From assembly GCA_023853785.1 (NCBI GenBank), contig JAJIRX010000885.1, positions 85,607-149,606 of the forward strand: a stretch of 64,000 bases of DNA, in the 5' to 3' direction. The notes beneath the pieces were generated by a model. That model was not told where the DNA came from and ran no database searches. It saw only the letters and a list, made by a program, of their open reading frames with translations. The DNA is from Psilocybe azurescens (Eukaryota; Basidiomycota; Agaricomycetes; Agaricales; Agrocybaceae). Made by a program: the position numbers and the translations under genes. Shown here one piece after another: positions 1-12,676 of this stretch (its first letter is position 1; each line of letters begins with the position of its first letter).

Positions 1-1086
1 CGCCAACTTGAACCTCCGCCGTCACGGCCCACAACTGTTCTCGCGGAAGTTTTTCCATACCCGTCCATTTTCCTCCACATTCGATTACATTCCAGCCTTT
101 GATCTCCCTACATCTGGCTAGCCTCCGGGATCCACAAGAAATGTATCAATTTTTAATAGTTCGGCAGACCCTAAGAACGTGCAGAGAGACTCAGAACCTC
201 AGAAACAGCTTGCCCGTTTTCCTACGAGTATTCTGGCAGTCCAGACGCCTGCACGAGTCTCTGTGGCTGCTGCATAATTGCAGCACCTGAGTCCTGACTA
301 AAGAGCAGCGTGCCACCAACAGCCAATCACGAGAGTGAGTTTTATCATGACTTATCACATCCGGGGGAAATTGTTTCGGCTCCTATCGTCCAATACCCAA
401 GAGAGGTCGCGATCACGACGGATGGCAAAGCAAAGGCTCGGCGCAGACGGTATTCGATGATGAAAGAACAGAACAAGTGGGTCCAAAGTTCGTCAAGAAT
501 GACCGTGCTTCCTCTACGCTATTTATGTTGTCTTGTTCTCATTGTATTCTCCGCTTCAGGACGTTCCCAAACATATTCTTACGTTTTTATAAAAACCCAT
601 CGCATAGTTCCGGTCGAGACCAACATCTGACCATCGACTTTTCACATGATCCCAAGTCGCTTGCCCTTCTCGTCCCACAATGTCAAGGTCGGAATAAAGA
701 TCTGGCGCAGGCGGAGGGCGTCTTACCAATATCTCGTGACCTTCAGTGTCTTATTAACGCGACAACGTGACTCAAATTTCTTTATGATTTTCAATAATTG
801 CTCATCTCTTAGACTTCCGACGCGATCGTTATGGACGAACTGCTGCACCCAATGGGTTCATAATTTCGCCTGATGATATTGGCTCGAGCCAACAGAGCCG
901 AATTTACGCGTCAAAAAGTGGCGACGTCCTCAGCTAGACTCCCATCAGTAGAAGTTCGACGGATGACAGGCGCGTTAACTTACCAACATCCTTGGGTTTC
1001 TCCTGAACGAGCTGCAAATTGACATTCAGCACCACATGACTGCTATAGTAAGGGAAAACCGTACCAAATGACCTGCTCCAGGAAGC
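1..1086. other. Left-end region without a supported gene
   Basis: Only short unrelated reading frames occur on both strands (the longest is about 106 codons, plus strand, 310-630). None shows a recognisable motif, a plausible signal peptide or consistent flanking splice sites. It is probably intergenic or the 3' flank of the minus-strand hydrolase gene that ends at 1087. Confidence 0.5.
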
Positions 1087-2736
1087 TTAACATTCGACGC
1101 GTTCTTCGACCGTCTCCATACAGTCAATCTCGCCGTTTCCATACCCCCGACTCTGTAATTTAAGCACATCAACTTTCTTCATTCGCCCAGACAGCACAGA
1201 GGAATAAGACACGTACAAATTGCTAGCATCATCCCTACCTCCCATTATCCATCTCAGCTCAACGTTTTCATCGAGAGTCGGCAACAATTCCCAACCCTCA
1301 TTCATGGTACGATGTTCCGCAAATTCACTAGCCTCCCAAGCTGGGTTGCATTTTAAGTGTATCTCGCCAGTTTTCTCGTCTCTAAACATGCCATGCTCGA
1401 CGTACATATCTAATACTTCAGGGTCGAAGGCTTGGAACAGCGGCGATTTGAGGAGGACTTTCTTTGCTTCTTCTCTGAAACGCACTGTTAGACGAGCACT
1501 GCGGAGAATGCCCTTAAAAAAAGAGGCGCCTTACCTTGAAGGCCAAGAGGATCGACGCCCCAGTGTGCTTACGAAAATGGCAGGTTTACGCTTAGACCCA
1601 CTATTCGATCCAGGAAAGAGTGTTGTTTCAAGCAGAATGATAGCTGCGAACAACTTGGGATAGCTTATCCCGCATAATGCTCTAATGCCCGCAATAAGCA
1701 ACACCGTGTCAGCATTTCATCTACATAGGTAGAGAGAAAGAACCTACGTCGCATCTCCCACCAAGTGAATGGCCCAACGGAACGACATGTCGATCCACAA
1801 AGCCGTTCTTTATTCTTTCAGCTCCAACAGATTCAGGTAAACGCGTCAGTTGGAAAGGGAGGTCCTTCCCAAAAGCCTCTCGCCCATCCGGAAGATGGTA
1901 GATCAGAAAATTGGCTATGTCGCGTCCGTAGTCCGACCTATCCGCTATTACGATATCGATTCCAGTCCTTAGAAAGACAAATTTCCTGCGTAGATATGAA
2001 CACAAAATGCGACTTACGTAGTTTGGGTATATGAATACCATTAATCAGAGCCGCGTCTCCGTGGTTAACAGCCTCCAGGGACCACATCTCCTCAATTCTA
2101 ATGGAAGAAGACGCAGACTCCGTCATCTCTATAAGATGTCTAAAAGCAGGCTCCCATATCTTCATAAATAGCACAATTCAGTTCCACCAAAAAGCCATTT
2201 AAACAAGCATGCATAAATAAATCCCTCTCACCTCTTTATGAAACCCTATCGGATGAGTAGTAACAAGTGTAATACCTTTCTTCCCCTCTCCCGCTGTTGC
2301 ACTTTCATTCCGTCGTATCCTCAGAACAGTGCCCCACAGCCCAACATCAGAGGCTCGCACGCCAATCGCAGGATCCGGAAACGCGCTCTCAATCTCCATC
2401 TTCTCCGCCAGCATCGCGTGCGCCGGTATCCACTAACCACCTCTTCCTCTCCTCCTTCGCAGTGGGCCCTGTAAACTTCTCCGGCGGCGCTATCTCAATA
2501 GCTCCCTGAGAGGACGCAGCCCTCGGGAACGCCGCAGGGAGGATATGCACGGAGAGCGTGTGCGTGGGTGTGAACGCACATTTCCGCGACAGGCCTTGCG
2601 GGAGTGAGGAAGGGAGTGGGACGAGTGATGGTGGAGGAAGCAGCGGCGCGAGACGACGGCGTGGATTCACAGTGCGCTCGCCTTTGATAGGCGTAAGAGG
2701 AGGTGGAAAGTAGGGTTTCCCCGAAAGTGGATCCAT
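1087..2736 (-). CDS. Alpha/beta hydrolase family protein (intron-containing, one frame break)
   Basis: Serine-hydrolase-fold protein; the substrate cannot be read from sequence. Reading leftwards, exon 1 starts with MDPLSGKPYF and contains the TTHPIGFHKE turn near the oxyanion-hole strand. The next exons give WEPAFRHLIEMTES and WSLEAVNHGDAALINGIHIP. A following exon carries the nucleophile elbow GHSLGG (about 1765-1780), so the Ser is present. The last two exons contain a LLETTLFP segment and the C-terminal half (VLLKSPLFQAFDPEVLDMYVEHG), which resembles the C-terminal part of fungal alpha/beta hydrolases of the type often annotated next to oxidative enzymes. Splice sites such as HKE|gtgaga and PKL|gtaagt fit. 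Exon 1 has a one-base frame break around 2424-2440: the frame ending in KRWLV must shift to reach the frame with AHAMLAEKMEIE. It could be a sequencing indel or a broken gene. The P450 5312-7589 lies divergently across a 2.5 kb gap. The family call is good; any substrate would be a guess. Confidence 0.75.
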
Positions 2737-5206
2737 GTGATTTACGGTAGGTATAATAATAATAACGATGGTTGAACGGGGGTTGGCGAGGTGGATTAGC
2801 GCTCTAGACTTGCGCTATGCTCCAACAAGCTGCAAAGGAGTTGAAGGTATGAAGGGAGATAAGCCTCGCTGTGTTGTCGAAACGGCGCACTTGGAGCACT
2901 TCCCCAATGACAGTCGGCTCCCGGTAAAGATCACACCGGTTCGTACGTGTAGATTATCACCGCGATGATTATCACTCGAAGTAGATGACAGTCTCTTGGA
3001 AGTTGGATTGGCTACTGGATAGACAATTGAATGGGGGTAACGGAAGCCTGACAGTTCCCGAGAACTTTATCAGAGCCTCGAGATTGGGTAGATTCAAGAG
3101 TGTCTGCACGTCGTCCAAATTATGGCCAATTCAAAAGGTTAGCTAACCATTTACAAATGTAAATTACGGCGAAAGAAATACATACCTAGCTTTGCGTATA
3201 CATGAGATGAGTTGAATGTGGAATGCGCCCAGTTGCTGCCAGTGTGGCGAAGTAATACTAAGAGGTTCTGTAGCGGGCTGACGGGCCGAATATTCAAACC
3301 CAAATTCAGAGAAAGGGATGGTTGCCTTCCAACTTGCGGCATGACTTGCTAGCAATTATCATCTCCAAACCCTAAAGTCAAATGCGTCTTCAAGGATGGC
3401 ACTCATATCTCAGGGCTTGGAATTATTCTTCCTTTCAATGCTTGAAGGCCTCATATATAGCGCAATGTCACACACTCAAGGGCTGCATGTTAATGCGAAC
3501 AGCCTCTCCCCCTGCACTCATCTCCAATGCGTCGACCATGGGTTCTTCTCTTTCCCCCTCTGATTGAAAAGGTATTATCTCGCAATCCGCGATCCGCGAT
3601 AGTCTCTGGCCCATACTCCAATGGCGTTTTTCCGTCAAGAAACTAAAGCAGGCTCGCATTCTGTTTCCTATATTATCCGATCACGCAAGCTACTGCACAT
3701 GAAAAACGTATAAAAAATGATAGAGAAACGTGAAGATAGAAGAAAATAGTGGTAAACACCAGATGCGGTTTCGTATGCTCTGACTTTTATCAGTCGAACG
3801 AAATGACAACGTCAGTGTCGAGGACATTTGGATCGGGCATCTTCTGTCTCGAAATTGCTACGCGATTAAATTCTTTGAATACAGTCTTACCCTGGATCAT
3901 AGGGCACGTCTGTATCTCATCTCTTAGAAGCTTCTCCCCATCAATTGCTCTCAATCAAATCTTTCATGTGTCACGACTTAGCTCTGTACTGGTCTGATGC
4001 TCTCAGCCTCTCTGCCTTCCACCAAAAACACCTGAGAACCAATTGGTTCTCTCGAAAGCTCCGACTAACTCTACATAAGTAAGGGATCCATCTCAGCGAG
4101 GAAGTACCCAAAGAGAATCAATGAGCGCCGCGGCAGTCCTCTGTGCACAGGTTCATCAAACAATGCATCGACACGCCAAATTATTTCTGTCCATATACTT
4201 AAACCTTGCACGCCAGTCAATCAACTTGCTATATTTCGAGTTATTCTGAAATCAATACTTTAACGATTGATTGTCAATACCTTCTCATGATGCGCCGGTC
4301 TGAGTGATGCACCTTCACTCCGTGGTTGCATACAAAGTACGATCAATGCTTCTGACGGTGACTCTATTCTGATATTCTACCGTTCACAGTAACTTACTGC
4401 CCCGTCGCTACCTGTGCTGAAGTCTCGGTACGTGGAATTGAGCTCTTTAGCTGTTGTTACTGGCGCTCGAATTTATTTAGTTTCTTTTCTGCATTGGATT
4501 CGGATGCCACATGTACGATTTTACGTGTTAGCAGCGCCCAATGCCCCCCGCCGGATACGACTTCTATAAGTATAGACATTTCTTTGATATGATGTATCAA
4601 CCAATATCAACGTTGTGATGTATCAAGAATAAATCAGATGATTTCTTGCCAAGATTGCTTATTTTGATGTAGCCTGAGATTCTGTGCAACGTACAGCTCA
4701 ACGACTACTGTTGGAGTAAGTACCGAAATTCAGAAGAAAGGATTAGCCCAAGGCTCTTCGAAAATTCCATCAGGGAAACAATTGGAAGAGCCGGCTTATT
4801 CGGGACCGTGCGAATCAAATATATCGGAGATTTCTTTACATTTCTTTCTACCATGACCACCACCTTCAAGCTTCGACGATCCCAGTTTTGTGCATGTATC
4901 TACACGTTTGGACGTTAATTCGACACTCAGGAATTTCCCACGATTATTCTCATATCCCAAAATCTGACGGAATGGGGTAAAAAACGCCACCGAGTCGACG
5001 GCTGTCGACGGGCGAAGATGTACCCTGGGCGGATCACTCTACTCGCCCTTTGGCTTAGAGCGAGCTTGACTCCTTATTTTGGACCGCGCTACATGGTGCT
5101 AAGGATAGACCTATGACTGTGCACGAATTTGGAGATCAAGGGCTGTCTGTTTCGGACCCATTTTTACCTCATCATGGATCTATTACTTATTGAAATGAAG
5201 CTCTAA
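2737..5206. other. Intergenic region between hydrolase and P450
   Basis: About 2.5 kb. Short frames (for example minus 3151-3355 and 4796-4990) give no recognisable protein and do not chain through splice sites into a longer product. Base composition is more AT-rich than in the flanking exons. It is best read as the shared 5' region of the two divergent genes. Confidence 0.45.
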
Positions 5207-5214
5207 TATAAATA
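5207..5214 (+). promoter_or_regulatory. TATA box of the P450 gene
   Basis: TATAAATA lies 98 bases upstream of the chosen P450 start at 5312. A transcript starting about 30 bases downstream of this box would begin near 5240, after the in-frame ATG at 5228. This supports 5312 as the true start. Confidence 0.5.
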
Positions 5215-5311
5215 CTCTTTCCTGACCTTGACGCATCTTTGGCACCCCGTTCTCTCATCTTGGGAGCTACCTTTCGAAACTCTTCAGCACCACTTTGCAA
5301 AGCTTGTAGCC

Positions 5312-7589
5312 ATGGACACAGCAATGAAGATCATCGTCAGTCTGGCGATTATTTACGGTTTACGAATACTAGTGGTAAGGATGAGAAGACCGAACTATCT
5401 GCCAGGACCCAAGCGACTTCCTATAATTGGGAACCTCCTTGATATGCCAGAGTCAGAGGGTTGGGTGACTTATAAGCAGTGGAAGGAACAGTACGGTGGG
5501 TCTTAGTAACATTTTCAATGACTTCGCTCACACTTCGTGGTGGTGGATAGGCGATGCCATCTACCTCGAGATTTTTGGAAGTCCAATAGTCGTTCTTAAC
5601 ACTTACAAAGCATGCATCGACCTCCTTGAAAAACGTGCCGATATCTACTCTGACCGTCCAATCGGGATTATGGCCAATAAACTGTATGCACACTACTAAA
5701 TAAACCCATTTCACTGAGTTCCATGCTGATTTTTCCTAGAATGGGATGGCACCAAGCAGTTATGATGGCACCCTACAATGAGCGGTGGCGTCGATTCCGC
5801 AAAATTTGCGCCCAGTCAATGCGAAAGGACGTTGTCAAGAAATTTCATCCTGTCCAAGAGAGAGAGGTAGCACGCTACCTTGGGTACACTATTGCACGAT
5901 CCTTTGCATTACATGGAAAACTTCCGTTTGTGAGTCTCACTAGCATGCATTACAAGAAGCGGAATTGCTCCTTACTTCTTTCTCTGCCCCTTTACCCTGG
6001 GCAGCACTGCAGGTCGTACTTTGCTCTGGAACATATATGGAATACAAATAAATGAAGCCAACGATCCGGTCCGTCCGGTCTGTTCAATTGCCAATTGTAA
6101 AACTACTCATGCAAGTTCGGTGCAGATTATCACCACTGCCGAAAAAGCAATGCAAGTTGGCGTGTTTGCAGCACAACCAGGAAATTTCCTCGTGGACTTC
6201 TTCCCCGCTCGTAAGTGTTACGCCCGGCGATATTACCCACCCCTGGACTAACCTGAGCTTAAGTGCGCTATATACCCAAATGGTTCCCCGGAGCGGGATG
6301 GAAGGAGTTCGCTCGTAAAGGCCGTATCCTCGCCTATGACATGGTCAATATTCCCTTTGACATGACTGTAAAGGACATGGTACGGATACTTGTCCATGAA
6401 ATTGAAGAATCGCTTTTCTAACAGGATAATAGAACGCCGGCATCCATGAACCTTCACTAACTTCACTAAGCCTGGAAAGGAAGGAGGATGAAGATACCGT
6501 CAAGTGGTGTTCAGCCAGCCTTCTTGCAGGTAAGCTACCCCCAAAATACGAGATATTAGCTTCTTCTAACCAAGATCTTTATATTATTAGCTGGAGCAGA
6601 TACGGTGGGCTGAGTTTTCCGACTCATTTTCCGGAGGAAAATTTAATTTATTCTCGCAAAGAGCGTCGCCTCGGTACATGCATTTTTCCTTGCCATGGTT
6701 CTTCATCCCGAGATTCAAAAACGGTGCCAGGAAGAGATAGACTCTGTTACGGGTGGCACTCGCCTTCCTGAGATTGTAGACAAGGATAGTCTACCCTACA
6801 TGAATGCTATGATGTGGGAGCTGATGCGATGGCAGCCTGTGTCACCTCTGGGTATGTCTGTTGCATTGAGGGGTTTAATTCTAATTGGTAAATTTATCAT
6901 TCAACAGCTCTGCCTCACCGGCTCATGAAAGACGATATCTATAATGGTAACTCATATTCCTCGATCAGTTCATTGCATACACGGTACTCATCAGCTCGAA
7001 ATTCCAGGATGCCTGATACCCGCAGGAACGGTGATACTGGGTAATACATGGTCAATTGACACGACTTCTCTGAAAGCGAACCTAGGCTGACATATCCTTA
7101 AGGGCTGTCGCCCGTGATCCAAATCTATTTGTAGAACCAGATAGGTTCAATCCAGATCGCTACCTTCCTTACTTCGATAAATCTATCCCCATGACCCCAA
7201 GGATCTCCCTTTAGATCCTAATGCTTTTGCATTTGGATATGGCCGACGGTGCGTCTCTCTGGCTCTTTACAAACTGTATTTATCTGAAAAGGGGGTATAG
7301 CATCTGTGCCGGAGTGCACTACGCAGAAACCATGTTTTTCATCTCAATGGCTCGAATTATATCCACCTTCGATGTCACCAAAGCCAAGGATAAGGACGGA
7401 ATCGAAATCACGCCAGAGATCAAATTCAACTCCTCCATCGTTCGGTATGTTAAGCAAAGAACTGTGACATTATCTGAAACTGAATTCGTGCATATGTTGT
7501 CTAGGGAAACACTCAACTTCGAGTGTGCTATCAATCCACGCTCAGAAACCGCCAAGTCATTAGTGATGGCGGGTATCAGTTCTCTTTGA
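5312..7589 (+). CDS. Cytochrome P450 monooxygenase (multi-exon, one frame break)
   Basis: Haem-thiolate monooxygenase, membrane-anchored at the ER by an N-terminal helix (IIVSLAIIYGLRILVV). This is followed by the proline-rich hinge LPGPKRLPIIGN. Further landmarks are the C-helix WRRFRK, the I-helix core AGADTS (built across a 14-nt exon at 6591-6604), the K-helix ELMR (ExxR) near 6810, the PDRFNPDRY meander near 7140 and the haem loop FGYGRRICAG, whose Cys ligand lies after an intron (phase-2 junction around 7245-7302). At least ten short introns fit GT-AG. The domain order and about 500-residue length are those of fungal O-methylsterigmatocystin-oxidoreductase-like P450s. One base appears missing near 7187-7198, between the PYFDKSIP and DPKDLPLDPNAFAFGYG segments. 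No GT-AG pair explains this, so it is either a sequencing indel or a disabling mutation. The substrate is unknown. The start at 5312 is chosen from the anchor and the TATA position. Confidence 0.88.
6591..6604 (+). other. 14-nt microexon in the P450 gene
   Basis: Between two short introns (ending ATTATTAG and starting GTGGGC) the sequence CTGGAGCAGATACG joins LLA to SVASVHAFF and supplies the AGADT core of the I-helix. Without it the oxygen-activating motif is absent, so correct gene models must include it. Confidence 0.65.
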
Positions 7590-7863
7590 CCGATATGTAC
7601 TACATTCATTGGTTACTTACATACCTTCAACAAATGGTTTACCATTCACTACTTCACGTGGCGAAGAGACGTTGACTCAACGCAATCTGCACTCGTGGAT
7701 GTTGCATTTCAACGCGATAGTAGATATTATACCCTAACCTTCTCGTATTACCAAAACCATAAATTAAAAACTTGAACAAAGACATCACAGTATACAACCT
7801 CATGGGCGTGGACAAAACCCTCTAATGCGCTCTCTCGCGTTTCTGAGTTGCGTCAGACTTTGT

Positions 7864-9130
7864 TCAACACTTTGAGGTCGTCCAGATCTGGTTTGTGCCA
7901 TGATACGCGTTATAAAGTTGGACTTTGTTGCGGTTTTCGGTGCTTCCTTCAGTCAAGTCAACGGCAAAATCTTTGAAGAATTCGGTGAGTATTCTTTATG
8001 ATGACAATAGAAAAACTACCAGTGCCCGCCAGAATGATGGTATTGTTGGGACTGAATATCCATTGCTGATTGGCGTTGTCTTCGCGGCATCTCCAGATCT
8101 TCAGAGGTATTCTGCTATTATGAACTAGGTGGGGCAGTGAGAATAACGAGCATACTGTCTATGGGATTAAGCTAACCTTTTCCTGAATCCAAGCAGAATG
8201 ATGTCCCGGCGACCTTGATCTTAGAGCTTGCATCAGGATGAATGATCCAGCGCTGGGCTTTGGTCTTGTTACAATCATAACTAGGCAAATCAAGGAAGGT
8301 TAATGAACCATCGAGTAATTTATGAACTGATGTCTAGTTACATCTGGACAGGCGTGCCGTTTTTGAAAACAGCCCCTTGAACGTCAAGACATTTGTTGGC
8401 CCGACCGTTAGGGTGAATCTCAACTGATCCTTTGGGAGCGGGGAAGCTCCCTGACGGACAAAAACTAGTTGAATCATAAATTATTAGATAAGTCCTTCCC
8501 TAAAAATGATATTATATGCTTGAACTCACGTCACTGTGTAGCCAACTCGGGCGCCTTGGGCAGAACGTAAAGAACTCGTAGCAGAATTCAGCTCTAGGTT
8601 TGTGAAGCGAGAAGGGACCGCGCTGAAGGCGGAATCACAATTTTGGCTATCGCAGACAGTCGCAGAACAGATTCCATCTTCCTAAAGTTGAAATGAGTAA
8701 AAATGGTAATCGGAAATAGATAAGACTCTACGTACACCGTCAACTTTCGAGGTAATGCTAATGCCAGTGTTGAAACCATTCCTGTCTTTGAGAATGTAAA
8801 AATATCCAGACTAAGTTCAGGGGATTAATACGGAAGAAAGCATAAGAAGACGGTGCTTGCCTCTCCAAAGAATCCAGCTCTAGTAGCAGCCGAACCTGTC
8901 ACCGTTCCTCCATTGGACGAAGTGTAAATAAACCCGCTCCACTTCTCCGGATACGATTTTATGATGAATTTCTGGGACTCGATGAAGCCTTGAGATTTGT
9001 CACCAATGAATATTTTAATCGGAGCCGGACAGTTATTCTTGATTGTATAAACATGGCGAGCGTCGGCGCCAACGAAGGCGAATAGGAGCAAGAGAGCACC
9101 GAGAATGTTCGAAGAAATCATTGCCCGCAT
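7864..9130 (-). CDS. Secreted thaumatin-like protein fused to a ricin-B-type (beta-trefoil) lectin domain
   Basis: The N-terminus has a signal peptide (MISSNILGALLLLFAFVGADA) followed by a small thaumatin-like/glycopeptide domain. Landmarks are YTIKNNCPAPIKIFIG, WSGFIYTSSNGG, TRAGFFGE, YFYILKDRNGFNTGIS and the Cys-rich CSATVCDSQNCDSAF ending in YTVTFCPSG. A further exon starts a C-terminal domain with NGRANKCLDVQGAVFKNGTPV, then AQRWII, FCLDSG, NQQWIF and NQIWTTSKC. Three QxW-type motifs and CLD repeats identify a complete carbohydrate-binding beta-trefoil. It is extracellular, probably glycan- or wall-binding; no catalytic domain is seen. The frame stays open through all inferred splices. 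The first intron appears to be GC-AG (GGAGAG|gcaagc), the others GT-AG. The stop TGA is at 7864-7866. The two starts MRAM and MISS are four codons apart. The domain calls are strong; the one-gene fusion rests on splice reading. Confidence 0.82.
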
Positions 9131-11061
9131 GGTGGAGTGCAGAGGAGTCTGTTGTCGATAAAGTCGGAGCCACCCAGCTCATTATAAGACTCGACCCTAG
9201 TTTGAAATAGCCACTGACCAGGATATACCGAATGAGACATTCCTAGAACTCGAAGTGATGCCAGGTCGACGCCAAGAGTCTTTCTTTGTTGATTCAGAAA
9301 ACGATCCACCAAGGCTCAGCCTAGGTTCCATCAATCTAACAAACACAGACAGGTAAATGGTGAACATTCAAGAGTAGATGCATTCTAAGCAGCTAATCTA
9401 GTTTCCAGTCAAGAAGTAGTGGAAGAAAGAGTAGGTAGTCGAAGCTCTAAGATGAGAGACAGATACAATAGTGCTTTGAACCTGAAGACCTTGGTTGATG
9501 AGGTATAACGCAAGAATGCAGGCGTAGGTCCAAGTCTGCACTTCCATATGGATGGAGCGCACATTCATCTGATGGACGCCTTTCAAGGTCACTCTGTGTT
9601 TAATAACAAGTAGAGACGGTCAGATGTCTTGTTTAGTGATGAATCGAGAGTGAATTTAGACGTCCAGGAGACGGATGAATGGATAATGTCTCATACATGT
9701 AGTGCCTTGAAGTTTTGTAGTGAGAGACTGGAATCATTTTTTTAGCTTGGGTGATATAGTCCTTAGGAGAGTATCTAGTTGCCGTGCTTCCAGACCTAAA
9801 ACAGCCGTTCCAGAGGGTTGAGTGTACAGGGATAGAAATCGATTTTTGGGATTAACAGTGATACAGCGTAGGGTGCATAGGATAACGTCAAGAACGTCAA
9901 ATCGCGGCGCTGCTGTTTCATTCATGTACATAGCGGCAGACGCCATTGTTTGCATCAACCAGTTGCAAGCATGGCCGTATCTTCAAGTCAAGGGTAAGAA
10001 TTGCTCTGAAGAACAATCCAGCAGAGGGCCTCAGCATGCATAAACTTTCTTGTAGAGACATAGTGCATCTCTTTTTGCGTGCGTTATGGATTGTAGTGAG
10101 TTGGTGAGTTAATGCTGGATGAACAGTGCAGGTGTGCAGCTTTGAAGTTGAACGTCGAGGGGGAGGTTGAAACTTGAAACATTCGGCGTTGAGGCCTGAG
10201 GCCCGAGGGCGGAGGATCATATCGGATTTTTTTTTCATTTCCGAGGTCACGCATACGCAGCACATGCCATGTATTTTTACTTGCATCCGACGCGTATAGA
10301 CCCTTTCTTGAAACATTTTGACCCCGGCCTCAGGCCTGGTAGCCAACGACAGCCCACATGTTTTGTCGGAAAGTTGTGCCGCATTTTTGAGAAAATCTAG
10401 TTGAGTTCAGCCTGTTGAACGACTGTTATTGCACAAAAGACGTGATGAACGATGTCCAGAGCTGCACGAACGGAAAGCGAACCTAACGAATTAAATGTGA
10501 TATTTGACCAACGTGGGACTTCGCCGGACTGGACGTCCATCGATGAAAAGTCAAATTCCGCAAATTGACGATTCAAAAAAAAGAGGATCCATTCGAAAGT
10601 TAGGGGCATCTACATGGTTGAAAAGTCCTCAGCTTTTTGAATCGGATTACCAAGTCCAGTGTAGAGGCAGTGACGGGGGTCACCCCATCCTAAGGCTCAC
10701 CAACGTCGGCGATCTCATTGAAATGATGTGAAGTAGATAAAAATATCTCATTTCTGAGATTTATTTTTCAAAATCGACGCTTGAGAGTGTTGAAGAGTGC
10801 GAAAAGGTTCAAAATCCAGGTTGTTGGGAATTACCGGAATTATTTGAAAGGTCCGGCAGATTATTAGCCGTATAGCCGGATGAGCGCTAATTACGCGATG
10901 CCGCTGCTTGGGATCATGAATTGCAACATCACAAAGAATAACAACGCATTCTGCATATTCGGAAATAACTAACGACAAATCTCCTACGTACAAAAGCATC
11001 CCTCAGATGCATCGAAATTAATATCTACGAGCTACGAGTGCTTAAGTAACTTGAACATGTA
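9131..11061. other. Intergenic region upstream of the thaumatin-lectin gene
   Basis: No supported gene. A minus-strand frame of 142 codons (9918-10346) lacks motifs and splice-consistent neighbours. A minus-strand TATA-like CTTATAATG near 9179-9190 lies about 55 bases upstream of the thaumatin-lectin start. The right edge is the 3' flank of the endoglucanase gene. Confidence 0.45.
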
Positions 11062-12676
11062 TCAGACAAAAGGCAAGAGAGCCTGAGGGAGGACTTGTGC
11101 GACTGCAACACCACTGGGTGGTTCGATATTGAAGATATACTGAGATAGAAAGGATAAAATTCAGTTAATTTATATCTTGTGAGTCACACGGGAGGCTACT
11201 CACATTGGCATTCCACCATGGTCCAGCACCCCACCACGTAGCACCGATCCAGACACCCGACTGTTGCATCGCGCACAGAGCTCCTTGCAGAGCCGCGATA
11301 CACTGGTCGTTGGCTCCACCAGCAAACTCTCCAAGGAATCCTTTGAGATTGTTGGCCTTGAGCCACGCAGTCGCACTTGCGAGACGATCAGCACCAACGG
11401 TGGCGGAGGCACATGTTGCGGATGTGCCGGAGCCGTTGGAATCGAGGTATTGATGCATTTGAACGGCGACGTTGTTGTTGGGATCTTTTATGGCTGAAAA
11501 TGCGGCACCATTACCTGAGGATACCCAAGTCCACGCTCCAGTCCAGGCTGTATAGCATGATGTAGTACGGATATCGGTCGGTGAAGAAGTCTTGTGAAGG
11601 CGCAAAAATGACTGCTTACACGTTCCTTCGACAAGAATGAGCTGGCTTGTCGCACCGCTGGCACGAATGCCGTTTATGGCTGCCTGATTGAGATTGAAAA
11701 CACTTTGTACAGCAATATCATGGGGCTCGTTCATGACGTCTACATAGATCGATTGTGGCTAACGATCGGACTACAGTAAGAAATTCACGTACCGAAGATG
11801 ACCTTTGGGTTTGTTTTCTAGGAGACCACAATTTAATGACATGTAGTGTTTGGGAGGGGATGATAAAGCTTACGAATTCAGCCGCCAGATTTGTCCAGAC
11901 TAGACGGTATAAATTAGGTTTGTTCTTGTATGCTATATAGAAACAAAACAAAACAAAACGCACAGGTTTGGAATCTGTGGAAGGCGTCAGCTTCCCTGAA
12001 CAGGCCAGTAGACATTTCCATGAGGACTTACTGAGCAACATTTGAGATAACAGTGCCGTTGATATACCTCATGTAGTTGTGGGCTATGTAAATATTAGAG
12101 AGAAATCTGCGAGGTCCTATTACCGTGGCTCACGGTCAATGACGGCGAAGCCGCCCTTTGTAGTCGTAATGTAATTGACAATCTACGAATACGCATATCA
12201 TTTCGTGAGCATGCTTGACTTTCAGAGGAGCAAAGTAGCATTTCCCACCGATTTCAAACTGTTGAGATAGTTCTGGTCGAACGGTCCAGTCATGCCAGTT
12301 GCCGGAGGATTAAGACGCTCCATAAGAAACGGGATTCTGAACGTGTTAAATCCTTTACTCATGAAAAAGTCGATGGAGGTCGTGCGGGGCCAAACGAAAT
12401 TCGTGTTTACAAGACCCTTGTGTCATTGATCAGAGGCTGCCAGTACCATTACAAGTCCAAACTTACAGGAATAGTGGCTCCATTGAACTCAGCGCCCGAT
12501 TCGTTGACGCCGAAGAATTTGAACTTGGTGCGTGTCCCAGGGCAGACGGAGGCCACGGGAGGAACAGTCGCTGTGGGGGTGGCCGCTGAAGATGTCGTGG
12601 CGAGAGTTACGCCGAGGACAGGGCTGATAATCGAGAGGATCACAAAGGAGGAGAGCGTGAAGAGACAGGATCTCAT
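11062..12676 (-). CDS. Secreted GH5 endo-beta-1,4-glucanase (cellulase), no CBM1
   Basis: Hydrolyses internal beta-1,4-glucosidic bonds of cellulose outside the cell. About ten exons splice into an open reading frame. Signal peptide MRSCLFTLSSFVILSIISPVLG, then a short Thr/Ser-rich linker, then the GH5 start FKFFGVNESGAEF. Further landmarks are GFNTFRIPFLMERL, GGFAVIDPHNYMRY (across an intron), FQTFWTNLAAEF, the acid/base Glu in DVMNEPH and the nucleophile Glu in KGFLGEFAGG. WTGAWTWVSSGNG and the terminal FNIEPPSG are typical of the Trichoderma Cel5A-like subfamily (GH5_5). The stop is at 11062-11064. There is no N-terminal CBM1, so it may act on amorphous or soluble glucan. An (AAAAC)n run lies in one intron near 11942-11960. 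The sugar transporter 15025-18167 is the next supported gene upstream, on the same strand. I see no frame break here. Confidence 0.92.

Noticed and set aside
9918..10346. 142-codon minus-strand open frame
   Set aside because: No recognisable motif, unusual Cys/Met/Arg composition, and no supporting exon on either side.
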